64,000 bases of DNA from Ilyonectria destructans. Lineage: Eukaryota; Ascomycota; Sordariomycetes; Hypocreales; Nectriaceae. Position 1 is the first letter of the stretch. Every line of letters starts with the position of its first letter. Below the pieces are notes generated by a model. That model was given only the letters and a program-made list of their open reading frames with translations, made no database searches and was not told the DNA's origin. The position numbers and the translations under genes are program-made. The stretch lies in the NCBI GenBank assembly GCA_020740775.1, contig JAHEWK010000006.1, positions 2,356,001 through 2,420,000 of the forward strand, in the 5' to 3' direction. Shown one piece after another: positions 44,729 through 56,910 of the stretch.

Positions 44729-47700
44729 ATGGATCCAGGACCCGACAGTAAACGGCCTCGCCTTTCTTCATGGCCGGCCGGCGCACCACAGCAAGGAGTA
44801 TCGCTTCCACATCCTCATCATCATCCACAGTCGAACCAACTGCCGCCGCCTCCGCCGCCTCCTGGCCCTCTTCACCATCCCGCCTCGAACCCATATCAGC
44901 ATTACCCTCCGCGATCCGTCGAACACGCATCTGCGCCACCGACACCAGCTCCCGCCTCTGCTCCTCCTCCGCACCCAGAAGCTGATCGTCGGCATCATGA
45001 GCCAGAGCCATATGCGCACATGCAAGACCACTACCGGCAGCCGCCGCCTCAGCAGCAGCAACAACCACCGCCACAGCACCAGCATCCCCACCAGCCTCCT
45101 CCCTCACCGGCGCATCCATCGTACCAACCGTATTCTTCACGGGATCCTCCCATAAAGCGGGACCCTGCCGAGGACCAGCGCCGACCGAGCTCGACAGGTC
45201 ATGCGCCCGGGCCTGAGGGCTTGCCGTCAACACCGCATCTCGCGCATCCTCCTCCACCTCCACCTCCGGGCGCCTACTCGGAGAGCCAACCGCGACACAT
45301 GAGTTACGAAAACGCACCCTCGATGCCCCCGACCCCGGGTGGCTACCGGGCTCCCAGCTACCCTCCTCCCACCCCCGTGTCCCATCAGCCATCTTACGAG
45401 CAGCATGGAGGTTATTCTTCAAACCACGACTCGGCGTTTTACAATGTCTACACCTCGTCAGCGCCAAAGAAGAAGAACACCCGCGCATCCCAGGTTAGAA
45501 TCGACTCCATTCGGTTTGTGAGAAAATAATTGACAATAGACGCAGGCTTGCGATAGTTGTCGGCAACTCAAAGCGAAGTGCGACGAGACGAAACCGTGTA
45601 AGACGTGTAAGGAAAAAGGCGTGGAGTGCAAATATAGAGACCCGGTGCCAAAAGCGTAGGCCTCAACCCGTGGACCGAAAATCTCCATCACACTAACACA
45701 TTGGAAATAGCACCGATAAAGCTCAGGCTGACATTCTGGACGGACTCACAGCCGTCCAAGGTACCTTGTCCACCATCATGAACCACCTTGGAAGGTTTGA
45801 CCAGAGGCTCGTTAAAATGGAGTCATTGTTACCCAAAAACGCCACCCCTCTGGAGCTGAAACACGAACCCGTAGCTGAAGAGGAGTACAAACGCCCACCT
45901 CCTTCTCCTTATATCACCAACGGTAATTCCGGCGGTGAAGGTTATTACTCTAACGAACCACCGAGAGACCATCCTTCCTCCGATCATATGCCCCTACGAA
46001 TGATGGCCGAGGACGAGATGGAGGTTGAGCCAGGCCCACCAGTTCCTCCTGGAGAGCCTGCCATTCCCATTAACCACACGACTCTTGCCGGCTTGCTCCT
46101 GGACTGGCCATCGATCCGCGAGCTAACTAAGCATCTCCTCGAACGCGAAGGGATTCGATTTATTAGCGAATACCCCATCAGTCAAGAGCAGAACAGGGGC
46201 GTCTTGATTGTCTATGGGCGCGGCGAAGACTCTCACCCATCACGACATATCCGAGAACCGACCGATCACGGAACTCTTGACATGGCAGACGATTCATCCG
46301 ACATGGCTTCGCCATCGCCTGCTGCCGATTGGGGCCAGCTCGGTGGTCTTAGCCCACCTGATCAAGTCGAGTACAAGGGCGGCGTTTTGGCAGTCGACGG
46401 CAATCCCGACTTCTCTGAAGCAAAGGTGTGGCTGTACGTGGAGAGTTTTAAGGAACATATCTTGAACATGCACCCCATCATCCAGCCCAAGTTCCTCGAC
46501 GACTGGGTTCGACACTTTTTGGATACCCTCCCCGCCTCGCACCCAAGGTCATCTAAACCTCAAACCTCAAAGCCTGCTTTTGCGGTCGGTGGAGGCTCAC
46601 AGACCCCGGAGACCACAGGCGCGAAGAGAAAGCGATCACCTGGACCTGACGGATCCGAACCTGCCACCCCTGCGCCCCCGCGGGCTGGTCGACCAGACCG
46701 ATCGATTCATAGCGCACTGGTTCTCAGTGTCCTCGCCCTGGGAAAGATATGTCTATATCGGGACAATGTGCCCGACGTTGTGCACTCGTCGGATCCTATG
46801 CCCCATGGAAGCCCCATCACACGTAATGGAGGTGTCCCGCCGTCGCCTACACAGGGTTCTCCGCCAGCCTACTCATCTCACTCGCACTCCTCCGGGCTGC
46901 CGTCTCCGAAGGAACAGGAACGAGGAATACACAGTCGGCGCTCTTCCATTCATGGTACTGGAGGCTTGCGCTCTGGGTATAGCCTGAAGAAGAACTACGA
47001 GGTGATTCCTGGTCTGGAGTACTTTGCATACGCCACCGATATTCTTGGAAACCACACCGGCGCATACAATAACATGAAGAATGTCTATGCCAACATCTTT
47101 GCTGGCTTATACCACGGCCAGTTGGGAAGGCCAATGGAAAGCTTCGCATTCATTCACAAGGCCAGTCACAAGTTGCAGGTCATTATGAGACCGTAAGTTT
47201 ATTCCTTTAAGAACGTGTATCTTTGAACATGCCATTGACCGTTAATTTAGGAGCCTGGACAAGTTGCGGAGAATCAAGCGGAACAGCGAATTCATCCAAG
47301 AGACGAAGTACAACCAGCTGGCTTTGACTTTCTGGACTTGCCTGCAACTTGAGAGTGATCTCATTGCAGAGCTTCAACTCCCCCCCTCAGGACTCCTCTC
47401 TTACGAGGACGACATGCCGCACCCGAACATGAGTCTTCTCGAAGGCTACAACCAACGAATCCTGGACAGCTACCCCGGCCAGTTGTATCTCCGAACACAT
47501 CTCAACAGCATCCATCGAATGTTCTACGCCCCCGAAGACCCTAGCAAGATCAAGAAGGACCAGTTCAGAAACGTCAGTGTTGTATCGGATGCTGTTTCGG
47601 GGATGCACTGGGTAGCTCCCAGCTTTGCCTTCCGAGAGGACGATCTCCCGGCAGATGATATCCTGGCGGCACGACTACGAGCGAAGTACTGGGGCGCCCA

Positions 47701-48400
47701 GGTGATCACCTACCGACCCTTTGTCCGGCAGATCCTTCAGTTCTCGCACTCGGTGAAGAACCACCCATCGAGCCCCAACTTCCCCACAGTGACGTCTGAG
47801 TTTCGTCAAGACGTCATTGCTCCTGTGATCCACCCCAAAACGAGAACACACGGCGATATTGACCCCAAGGTTGTGGAGCTCGCTAAGAAGGGAATCAAGG
47901 CTCTGATTGAAAGCACTCGCGCTTTCCATGGACTTGGTGTAGAGCGACCCATCATTACCAACGTCTTCGGTACAGCACACGCGTAAGTTGTTCCCCTCTG
48001 ATCCTCGATAATTCACAACTGACCATCTCTTAGTCAATGGGGAAATCTGCTGGTTCTTTCAGCCGCTTTCAAGGATCCTGTTCTTCACACGTACGTCAAC
48101 GAAGAGTTGTTGAAAAGCCTCTTCCAGAGGACCATCCTTTTCTTGAGACAGTCGGCTACGGGGACGAGCTCTCTGAGAATCGACATGCATATCCTCGAAG
48201 GCCTCCAAAGAGATCTCTTCCACAACCCCGACGCAAGGGCAAACTCAAGCTTCTCGAGTGGCAGCACCAGCGCCCCGGGATACCACACCCCCAGGCCTGC
48301 ACCGATGGCTGCGCCACCGCAGGTTCCTCACCCAATGAACGATCAGATGCTCGCACGACCGATGCCCCATCACTTGCAGGTGTCGCCACATGGGCAGTGA
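44729..48400 (+). CDS. Zn(II)2Cys6 transcription factor, 1151 aa
   Basis: Nuclear DNA-binding regulator. Exons 44729-45493, 45546-45655, 45711-47192, 47251-47982 and 48034-48400 give 1151 aa; all introns are 51-58 nt with GT..AG ends and the frame is continuous. The zinc cluster is C-x2-C-x6-C-x5-C-x2-C-x6-C at Cys 257, 260, 267, 273, 276 and 283, followed by a linker and a likely coiled-coil helix (about residues 293-325). It is preceded by a 255-residue Pro/His/Gln-rich region, whereas most family members carry the cluster near the N-terminus. The middle and C-terminal parts (KVWLYVESFKEHILNMHPII, GLEYFAYATDILGN, KYNQLALTFWTCLQLESDL, RAKYWGAQVITYRPFV) are a fungal-type regulatory domain. 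A Pro/Met/His-rich tail ends it. I cannot name the orthologue with confidence. Confidence 0.92.
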
Positions 48401-50480
48401 TGAATTTGGTCCACTTCGGCTCTCACCACACACAATCGGCTGATTAAGGCGTTGAGGACTTTCTTTCCATTAATCATCATGAAAACGGCGTTTGGAAAAT
48501 GGTTCAACTTGAACCTGACATTATATACAACTTTTTCTTTTTTCCCCCAGCCAGTGTACGGAGAGTTACGGGCCCTTGGAAGCACGATACGCCACCGAGA
48601 CGATGAACTCTGAGAATAGAGCAAATACCCCCCTGCACACATACGGCCCCTCTTCTCGGTGTGGCAAACACGATCCGCATTGTCGACTCAAGGTGGGAGT
48701 CATGATCTGGTATGAGCCGGTCAGGGCACCTGTTCGACCACTGTACCATCAACGACGGCGTGGCAGAAGACTATTCCCCCTCGGGTGCAAACCCGGCACT
48801 CGATATCTCACTTAGTGCATGTACATACATCCATGGTTTTAGAGGGCTGTCATTACTTGTGTTTTGTTTATATGGCTTGCATTGCACGGCTTTGTTTTGT
48901 GGATCAGCTACGACAGCTTTGAGCAACATGGATATCACATTTGTGATGGTGTGAGGAGGAACAAGGAGGAGGAACAAGGAGGAAGCGGCAGTTGGAATAA
49001 CAATCTCGCCCTGGTAGTGGGAAATGTTGGGTGGCATGAGTGGAGGACTCTGGAAAGTTCACAATTGGATAGTTCCTGGGTTACGGAGGATGGCAGTCCT
49101 GGCTATGCCAGCGCTTAGATGAGAGAATTGAGAAACTTGGTTGAATTTTGTTTGGCTCAGTGCCACCTTAGACACGGATGTCGCAGTGTTGTGTACAGAG
49201 TACTTGGTGGTTGGTGAAGATGGCACGATGAAACGATCCCGATCCGAGACCTGGACAGATGTTGCGAGTTTGATTGGATTGGTGGAATAATGGCGTTACG
49301 AGCGGTCGGAGATGGATGTCCGATGGGATCATGTTTGCAGACGAGATGAAGATCAGAACGGCCGCGTAACCCTTGTCAGTTGCGTCCCGATGTGGTTGTG
49401 CTAATGATATTAAGCGAGCGATGGATGGAGAGCTGGCCATCCATCCGACAAAGTACTGTGCTACATAGTGCTGCGTACCTTTACCTGGAGCCGTCTTGGC
49501 CTGTGCGTGTATGCTTGTGTACCATTGTATGCCTGTTTTATTTGTTGTTGTACGGAGTATGCCTGTCTATTTGTTGTATGCTTGTCTGATCGCCGGCGTC
49601 TCTGCTTGCCGATCGGCCCCTGTTCCCTATCAATGACACCACTTCGGGGCTGCTCCGAGGTCAGTGCCCTTCGCTGTGCAGCATCTCCGATGCTGAACAT
49701 GAGATGCCCCGAATGCAGAGCGAGTGCGAAGGAGGGGGGTGCCCGTCGTGTAAACATCACCCCACCGGATTCCAGAAGCCTTCTCGGGCAGCCAACGCGA
49801 GCATCCCATGCTTGCTTCTAGGCTGTTGGTTGTAGACCGCGATCCCTTGCTTGCTCTGGGGGGAGGGGGCCTGGCCAAACAGTAAAGCAGGGCTGGTGGG
49901 ATGCATAACTGATGAGCTCCACGGCCTGGGGTGCGTTTCTACTACGTAGTAGATGACGCCGTCCCGAGGAATTGGGAAGTAGACACGTGATGGAGACATG
50001 ACCTCGGGAGTTGCATACGGCAGGCGGCGATAGAGGCGGCTGGGAGTCGGTGATGTGCGAGCTGGAAGATGTTACGTGTGAGAAACTGGGCGAGAGAAGG
50101 GTTAGCATGGCTGGGATGTCGGGGGCCGGCTGATCCAATCATCTCAAGATAGCCTCGGGGTATTTCTTACATACTAATGGTGACGGCATGACATTTCGTA
50201 CACCGCTTGGTAATTATCTTCGCTTCTTCATAGTGTCATGTAAACGGTCATGAACCCCGAAGCTCCGAGTTTCTCTTCTCGCCGCAGAAAGACAGTTGCC
50301 ACACAGTTTACGGAGTTGGGACAGCACACTAAAGCTAAACAGATGGACGACTACAACAGATAGACTTTGACAGAGATGCACCAATGTTTCACATCTAATC
50401 GATAGATAATCTCTTACTTGTTATTCTTGGCTGAGAGCAACCCTTGTTTTTTCGTTCATTCTCTCCATCCAACAGCCAGA
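48401..50480. other. convergent intergenic region, 2.1 kb
   Basis: Lies between the 3' ends of the transcription factor and the helicase genes. It contains only motif-free short open frames, a TGTATGCTTGT-type low-complexity stretch (about 49500-49590) and the palindrome at 49938-49953. It is unusually long for a 3'-3' interval in this window (ATG5/ERCC8 has 200 bp), so an unrecognised non-coding RNA is possible. Confidence 0.4.
49938..49953. repeat. palindrome CTACTACGTAGTAG, copy 2 (16 nt)
   Basis: TCTACTACGTAGTAGA is perfectly self-complementary over 16 nt, and its inner 14 nt are identical to 33371-33384. It lies in non-coding DNA between two convergent genes. Confidence 0.9.
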
Positions 50481-53400
50481 TCAAGCTCCGATCTTCATGA
50501 ACTTGGCCTCGTAATCTTCCTGCAACAGCTCAAAGGCCTTGAGGACATTCAACAACCCACCGCCAAGGGAATTTTGCGCCGATTGAGGTGGAGGGGTGGA
50601 ATCCTCGTCATCGGAATCGTCCCACGCTGCCTCTGACTCCGATTCGCTGCTTCCATCATCCCAACTGTCGAGAACCTTGGCTTTCTTCTTCTTCTTGGCA
50701 GGCTCCTCCTTCTTTTCCTTCGCCGCTACCGGCTTGGCAGCTTCCTGTTTCCCTCCGAGCTCCTCGGTGTCACTCTCGTCCGACTCATCGCTGTCGTCGT
50801 CTCCGCTTGTCTCCAAACCAATCAAGTTCTTCAGGCTGGATATGATGGCCTTGAGCGTCATGGAGAAGTCTTTGAGGAAAAACCACACGTCTCCGACTTT
50901 GATGCGGTTCTCGCGCACTAAATCTTCCAAGCTACCATGCTTGTAGAAATCCAGAATGTACGAATTGAGATCAGTACTAGTGTCATTCGGCCAGATCTGG
51001 ATTTGCGGAATCAGAGACTCTTCGAGGAAGACATCTCCTCGGACAGTAGAGCAGAGATCCTGGACAGTGTCGAAGTCGTCTCCAAATCCAGAGAGAGATA
51101 CAAATGGAGATCGAATCGTGGTGCTTTCACAACCCAGGGATGCTCCTCCAGTAGCCTCCGATGGTCCAACTGCAGTCTGAGTAAATGGCATCGTACGGTC
51201 CGGCTTATCGACGAGGTATTGGCTGATGTAGGATTGGACGCAGTCCTTGAAAATAGACAGTGTCTCTCCGTTGTGCTGGATGAGCATGGTCTCGGCGGCT
51301 TCTGGCAGCTTCGGAAGAATGACAGAGGGAGCCTTTCGAATTTTGTCATTCGACTCCTTGGCGCGCCGAACCGGGATTCTGCTAAACAAGTGGCTGAGCA
51401 CCAGCATCATCTCGAAAAGAACATTCTTGGGATCTTTTTCGACGTCTGCACACAACTTGTGGAAGTAGCCGCCGCGCAGCAAAGAGTGGAATGCAAACAC
51501 CGAGTTGTCAGTGAAGTACAGGTGCCCGACAAGGTCAGCAAAGTTCAGCGGTGCTCCGCTTGCAGAAAGGAGGTTCTGTCTTCTCAGATACTCGATGGAG
51601 AAGCGCACGTGGTGCCTCACCGACAGATCCGCGTCCGGTCCGCCGAGGTACAGTTTGTTCTGGGACAGCAGGGCCTTGACCGAATCCATGGCAAATTCCG
51701 AGTTTTTGGTGCCATCCAAAAGGCCAAACAAGCGGAGGATCAGAGTCGTTGAGATGGGGAACTGGCCCTTTAGGTCGGGAAGCCGCGAAGCCATGATCTC
51801 GTACACACGTTCATGGGGAATACCATTGAAGACAATGTTGCCCAGGAGGTCGAATCCTCGTCGTCCAGCACGACCTGAAGCTTGACGATAGTTTTGTGTG
51901 TTGAGGAAGACCGAATCTCCGCTGAAGATGACCGTCTTGCAGGGCATGTTGACTCCCAGAGCGAGAGTCCCGGTGGCAACGACGACTCTGAGGTATCCTC
52001 TCCGGAACAAAATTTCAACACTGGTTTGTATGAGTTAGTGTCTCGATTAAAGGAGCCTTTGCACTTACATCTGGCGGTATCGTCTGTTCATACCCGCGTG
52101 ATGGACTCCCAAACCCCTTTCAAGAGCCTTCATCAACAACGGTGTGACCTTTTCCCGGCGCAAAGTCCGAACCATCTGGTCAAACTCCGACTTTTGCACC
52201 TTTGTTGTATCGGCAAAGCTGTATGGGTCTAGTGGAGCATTTATATCAAAGCTCTTCCACTGGCTGATGTCTGCGCTTCCCTCATCGCGAGCAAGGTCTA
52301 GCTTCGACACCTTTGACGCATCGCCAGCTGCATCTTTGCCTCGGGCACCAGCCTTGGACTCACGCTGATCTGCCATTGCCTTCTCCCATTGCTTGAAGTC
52401 ATGGACCTTTTTGTTCCAAGCAGCATCTCCGTCCTTCCATTCTTGCTCTCTCTCTTCCATTTTTCCGGCTATGTAAGCAACGGCTCTCTCGCACTCCATA
52501 CGATCGTAGTTGAAAGCAAGCGCTGGCAGTGCGTCCTGTGAGTGAAGCTCACAGACCAGAGAAAAGAGGCTCACAACATGGTCAACCTCTTGGAGGGGTT
52601 CCTCAATGTTCTTCTCCGTCGTCTCCGTCGACTTCACAACGCCCTTTTGCTGCCCCGTTGGGTCAAGGCTAGTCTGGAGTGTCTTGAGAGATGAATCAGA
52701 TGCCTCCATAACCTGTCGAAGAGCCGCTTTCAGACCCTTCTCCCATCCGACAATGTCGGATTTGGAGACGATGCTCGGCAGGACTTTTTTAGGATCCAAA
52801 GCATCATATTTAGTCATAAGGTCAGGCGAAAGATTTTCCTTCATCTTTTCCCACAGTGTGAGGCAGTCCCTGGCCTCCAAGGTCAGGTCGTCCAGCGCGG
52901 CACGGTTACTGGGACGTGTTAGTATTTTGTGTGGCTTTGAGAATGATTGAGAATGAGTACGTACTGGTCTTTGAGTGCAACAACAGGATGCACAAACTTG
53001 AAGTTTGCACTGATAGCGTTACCCTCATCCAATCCGGGGACAGGTAGCCGAGGAGTTTTCGCGAGCTCGCCGAAGCTGAACTCTCCAGGCGGCGGCTGGT
53101 ATATGAACTTGCGAAGATCGGAGTATCGCACGTCATGAACCACCATGGTCATATCCGAGCCCTTCTTTCCTCTCGCCACTCGTAACCAATCTCGGAATTC
53201 ATTGGGGTTTCCTACCGTGGCGGATAGTGCGATGATGGGGCATGGTGCCAACAGCAGCAACTGTTCCCAGATGACACCGTCTTCAGCCTGGCCAATACAA
53301 TGAACTTCATCGAAGATGATTCTCTTAACGCGGCGTGACCAGGAAGTCGGCTGGGCGGCATTTGAGGGGGACAGCAACATGGTCTGCAGGACGTCAGGCA

Positions 53401-56022
53401 CGGTGACCAAGACCTGGCAGCCGCTGGGGTTGTTGATACGATAATCTCTGGTATGAATTGCCCAAACAGACTTGCCCGCCTTGTTGTGATAAGACTTTGA
53501 GAACCTGGCTTCGACTTCAGCAGCAATCTGGTTGACCAGGGCTTTCGTGGGCGCCACATAAACCAGCACAGCATCATCGTTCTCCTCGAGCACCTTCTTC
53601 ATGGCGTAAAACGAGATGAAAGTTTTTCCCGCAGAAGTGGGAGCAACGACCAGAAGATTTTCATTGGCGTCAATGGAGTCAAGAACCTTCCGTTGCCAAG
53701 CATCCGGCTCGAACGGTACACGCGGGTCGGGCTTCGAGTCAAATCGTCGTTCCATGTAAGGGCCGCCATGTTCAAGTTGGAGAATTCGATAGTCTCGAAC
53801 AAGCTTCGCCGCATGTTTGGCTGCTTGGACGTCGATGACGAAGGACAGCTTTCGAGCTGGTTCCCCAACGCTAACATCAAGATGAGGCATCCGTAGGCTC
53901 GTCGTGATGGCCTGCACGGCATTTGCAATTTCCGGCGTGCAAGTCCCCGATGTCGAGATCCCCTGGAGGGAGTGCCACATCATGGAAATGAGGTACAGTC
54001 CTAAATAATTCAGTATTTTGCGGGTTGAAGGGATTCCAGAGGGTGTTCAACTAACCTTCGAGAGACATTTCACGCACGTTCTCGCGGGTTTTAATCCAGA
54101 TCTTGCCAAGAATCTGGCACAGATAGAGACGAACCTCGGGACTAAGAGAGCCGTGATCATTTCGAGAGCGCGTAGCCAGGAACTTGTCTGCCTTCAGATA
54201 TCTGCTGATCGTACTCGGGTCCGTCTCGAACTCTGCGCACTTTTCAGCCCAAAACCGGATGACATCGTCACGCTTTGCACGGATCTTTCGATCTTGGATT
54301 TCTTGGGCAGCCTTGAGAGCTTTTTCCTTTCCACCTTTGTTGGCAGACTGCTTCCCACCCTTCTTCTGCGTCTCTTTCGCCGGCGGTTTCCCTGGCTTGC
54401 TGACTGAGCTCGGAGTATGGCGAGCCCCGACAATAATGGTTTCAGGATCGAGCATCTTTCCGGCCGCACTTTGGAGACTCGCTGCATATGTAATAATCTC
54501 TGACATCTGATGTTGCTTGCGTTTCCTAGCAAAGAAGCCAAGTGGAGCGGGGTTCTTGTTGAAAGGAATGACAGGTTTGCTGGTGTCTTTGCTTTTGTTG
54601 TTATGCCAGTGTTTCAGGTCTTCAAAAACATTGTTAGCAGCCGGGTTGATGGTCTCTTGAGCTTCATCAACCTTGATGTTCTCAAGGAATTTGTTGAAGG
54701 CCGGGTGGTCAAAGGCCAGGATAGCCGGGGCCTCTTTCCCAGATCCGGTTGGCGGCGACGATGGAGCGCTTGGGCGTTGAGCAATGTCGAATTCCGGTTT
54801 CGAATAAGCGGATTGTATTTGGGTGACCTCCTTCCAGAGACTGCAGGCAGCTTCCATGATCTCTGCAGGTACTGGGCTGTTGGTCTTGACTTTCTTCAAC
54901 ATGAAAGAGAAGACCCGTCCATCGATGAGGTCGAAGAGGTCCCAGGTCAATTCACAATCTTCCGACTCACTCGCAGCCAAGGACTGAGAGACCTCGGAGA
55001 AGAGACGAAGAAAAGGTTTAGCCTCAAAGTCCCCGCTTGTAGCTTCGCATCTTCTGTCCTGTAGGCAACACACTCGGAGTGCGGCCATGTGCAGAAGTAA
55101 TGCATGAAGCTCGTCCAGAGTATCTTTGGGAATCTCGTCCGACGACAGATTCTCGAGGACGCCAGAACAAAAGTTGACAGCAAACCACTCTCTCAAGGTC
55201 AAATCAGAATCGGAGTCGGGCTCAAGATATTCGTCGATGATGCTCTCTTTCTCCGTTGACGACTCGGATGGCTGGCGTGTAGGAGTCTTGATCTCGAGCA
55301 TGCCAGTTGAGACTTGCGTCCCGCTCAGCAAATGAACAAACACCTAAAAAAAACATTAGTCTTGCTTCCAATGGGTCTGTAAATACTCGGGTGCCATGCC
55401 TTTGAGGTCTCCCAGGCGATGAAATTGAAGATGCCAACATGTCTCCCGCGGCTGGCAAACTTCCAGATCAGGTGACGAAGTTGCACGGTCCTCGATCCTT
55501 CGTCTCCATCTCCCTCGTGGCAGAGGATGAACTGCAGGGAATGAGTAGATAGAAATTCGGTAAAAGAATCACTCTCGAAGGAATCGAACTCGATGACTTC
55601 GGATCGAATGTCCGATCTCGCAAGGTGCTGGATGAGAATGGCCCTGGTGAGATGGTACTTGTACGCATCGGCAGCGGCTGCTCCCTCTGGGACACAGACA
55701 TCATCGAGGTCTCGGAAGAAGAAGATGTCAAAGTTGCAGCCTCGCTTTTGCAGGTCATTCAGGAAGTTTTCCACCGCGTACACGGCATGGAGGAGCTGGA
55801 AGCCGCCTATTACTCGTTCAGCCGCTCGGTCCTCTTTTTCGTGGGGCTAAGGCGAGGAGGACACATACCGTCAAAATCCACTCTAGACTGCTCCAGGCAA
55901 TACTTGATGAGCGATTCTCCATGAATGGCAAACGGCTCGCCCCCCGCAAAATCTCCGACGATGTCGACTTTGATGGTTTGTTGGGCAGAGTACCACTCGA
56001 GGAGGAGCTCCTCGTGGCTCAT
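50481..56022 (-). CDS. DDX60-type DExH-box RNA helicase, 1754 aa
   Basis: Six exons: 55869-56022, 55400-55806, 54056-55343, 52965-54000, 52069-52908, 50481-52020. The N-terminal part ([22 protein letters not shown], then [16 protein letters not shown] and [11 protein letters not shown]) resembles the PIN-like region of DDX60-family proteins. The helicase core has APTSAGKT (736-743), the [12 protein letters not shown] box (847-850), SATVGNPNE (from 876) and [12 protein letters not shown] (from 1288), in Ski2-like order. A roughly 230-residue insert separates the RecA domains. The C-terminus is acidic with KKKKK and DDSDDED tracts. Animal DDX60 acts in antiviral RNA sensing and ribosome surveillance; the fungal role is not established. 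The second intron (55344-55399) reads GC..AG, because no GT donor keeps the frame. The start could also be an in-frame ATG at 56151. Confidence 0.93.
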
Positions 56023-56910
56023 CTTTTCCAGTACCTGAGACGGCGTATGTCCGTCCTGTCCTGTGATGTGAGGTGGGCTTGGGACCAGGTTGTTGATGAA
56101 AAGGCGGGTGGAAGGAAAGAAAGAGAGAAGGCGATAAGAAACAGTCAGCAAGGAAACTTAGCCGATTGACAAACAGGACCAGCGTGATTCACTGTCCGCC
56201 GGAGTCCACTTCTGTTGGAGGCCCACCAAAAGCGAGTGTTTGGAGTGTGCCAACGCCAGAGACAGCCCTAGTTATGCAGCGCAGGCTCTTTTCTTTTGGG
56301 CTCGATTGTTTCAGCCCTCATGCAGATTGTCGCTCTGTTGACCGCCGGTTGACGCCGTGAGGATGCCGTGTAAAGGCGATTCAGGTGAGACGAAAGTCGG
56401 ATACCCGTTGAACAAATGGCCAATTCCCTCTTTCATGGAACACTTCATTCACTCGGAAGGCAAGAATGACGTAGTCGCTGGTGGCATGGAATAGCATGGC
56501 GGTCCATCGAGCATGACTTGCCGATTCTCATGCACCTTGGTTAGGACAATATCGGCCCAAGCGATTGGGGCCACAATTGCAAGCAAGCACCAATAGATCA
56601 GTTCATACAGTTCAAGGCCAACCAGTCGGAACGGCCCATGACACACAAGACGGATCATGATATTGTGGACAATTGTGTGCTTTATTGGTTTCCATAGCCC
56701 CTCTACCGCACTACCGTGCCAGCCGATCACCGACTGCACCACCCTGCGACACAGGTTGGTGTTTGATGCCGCTGCATCTGCAAGCCTGATATCACGTCCA
56801 CGTCCTTGTCCTCGTCCAAAGACTCCCTGTTTTTGAAATCCGCCTGAACGCCACCGCAATGCAAAGCAACCCAACCCCCGGGATATACAATTCGCCGAAT
56901 CCGCCGTTCC
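56023..56910. other. promoter region of the DDX60-type helicase
   Basis: 888 bp between the helicase start codon and the UTP15 stop codon, both on the minus strand, so this is the helicase promoter plus the UTP15 3' region. A minus frame at 56449-56874 has a hydrophobic stretch (LIYWCLLAIVAPIAW) but no start context or family. I do not call it a gene. Confidence 0.5.

Noticed and set aside
56449..56874. 141-codon minus-strand frame with one hydrophobic stretch
   Set aside because: It lies in the helicase promoter and UTP15 3' region; a single hydrophobic segment is not enough, and no family is recognised.
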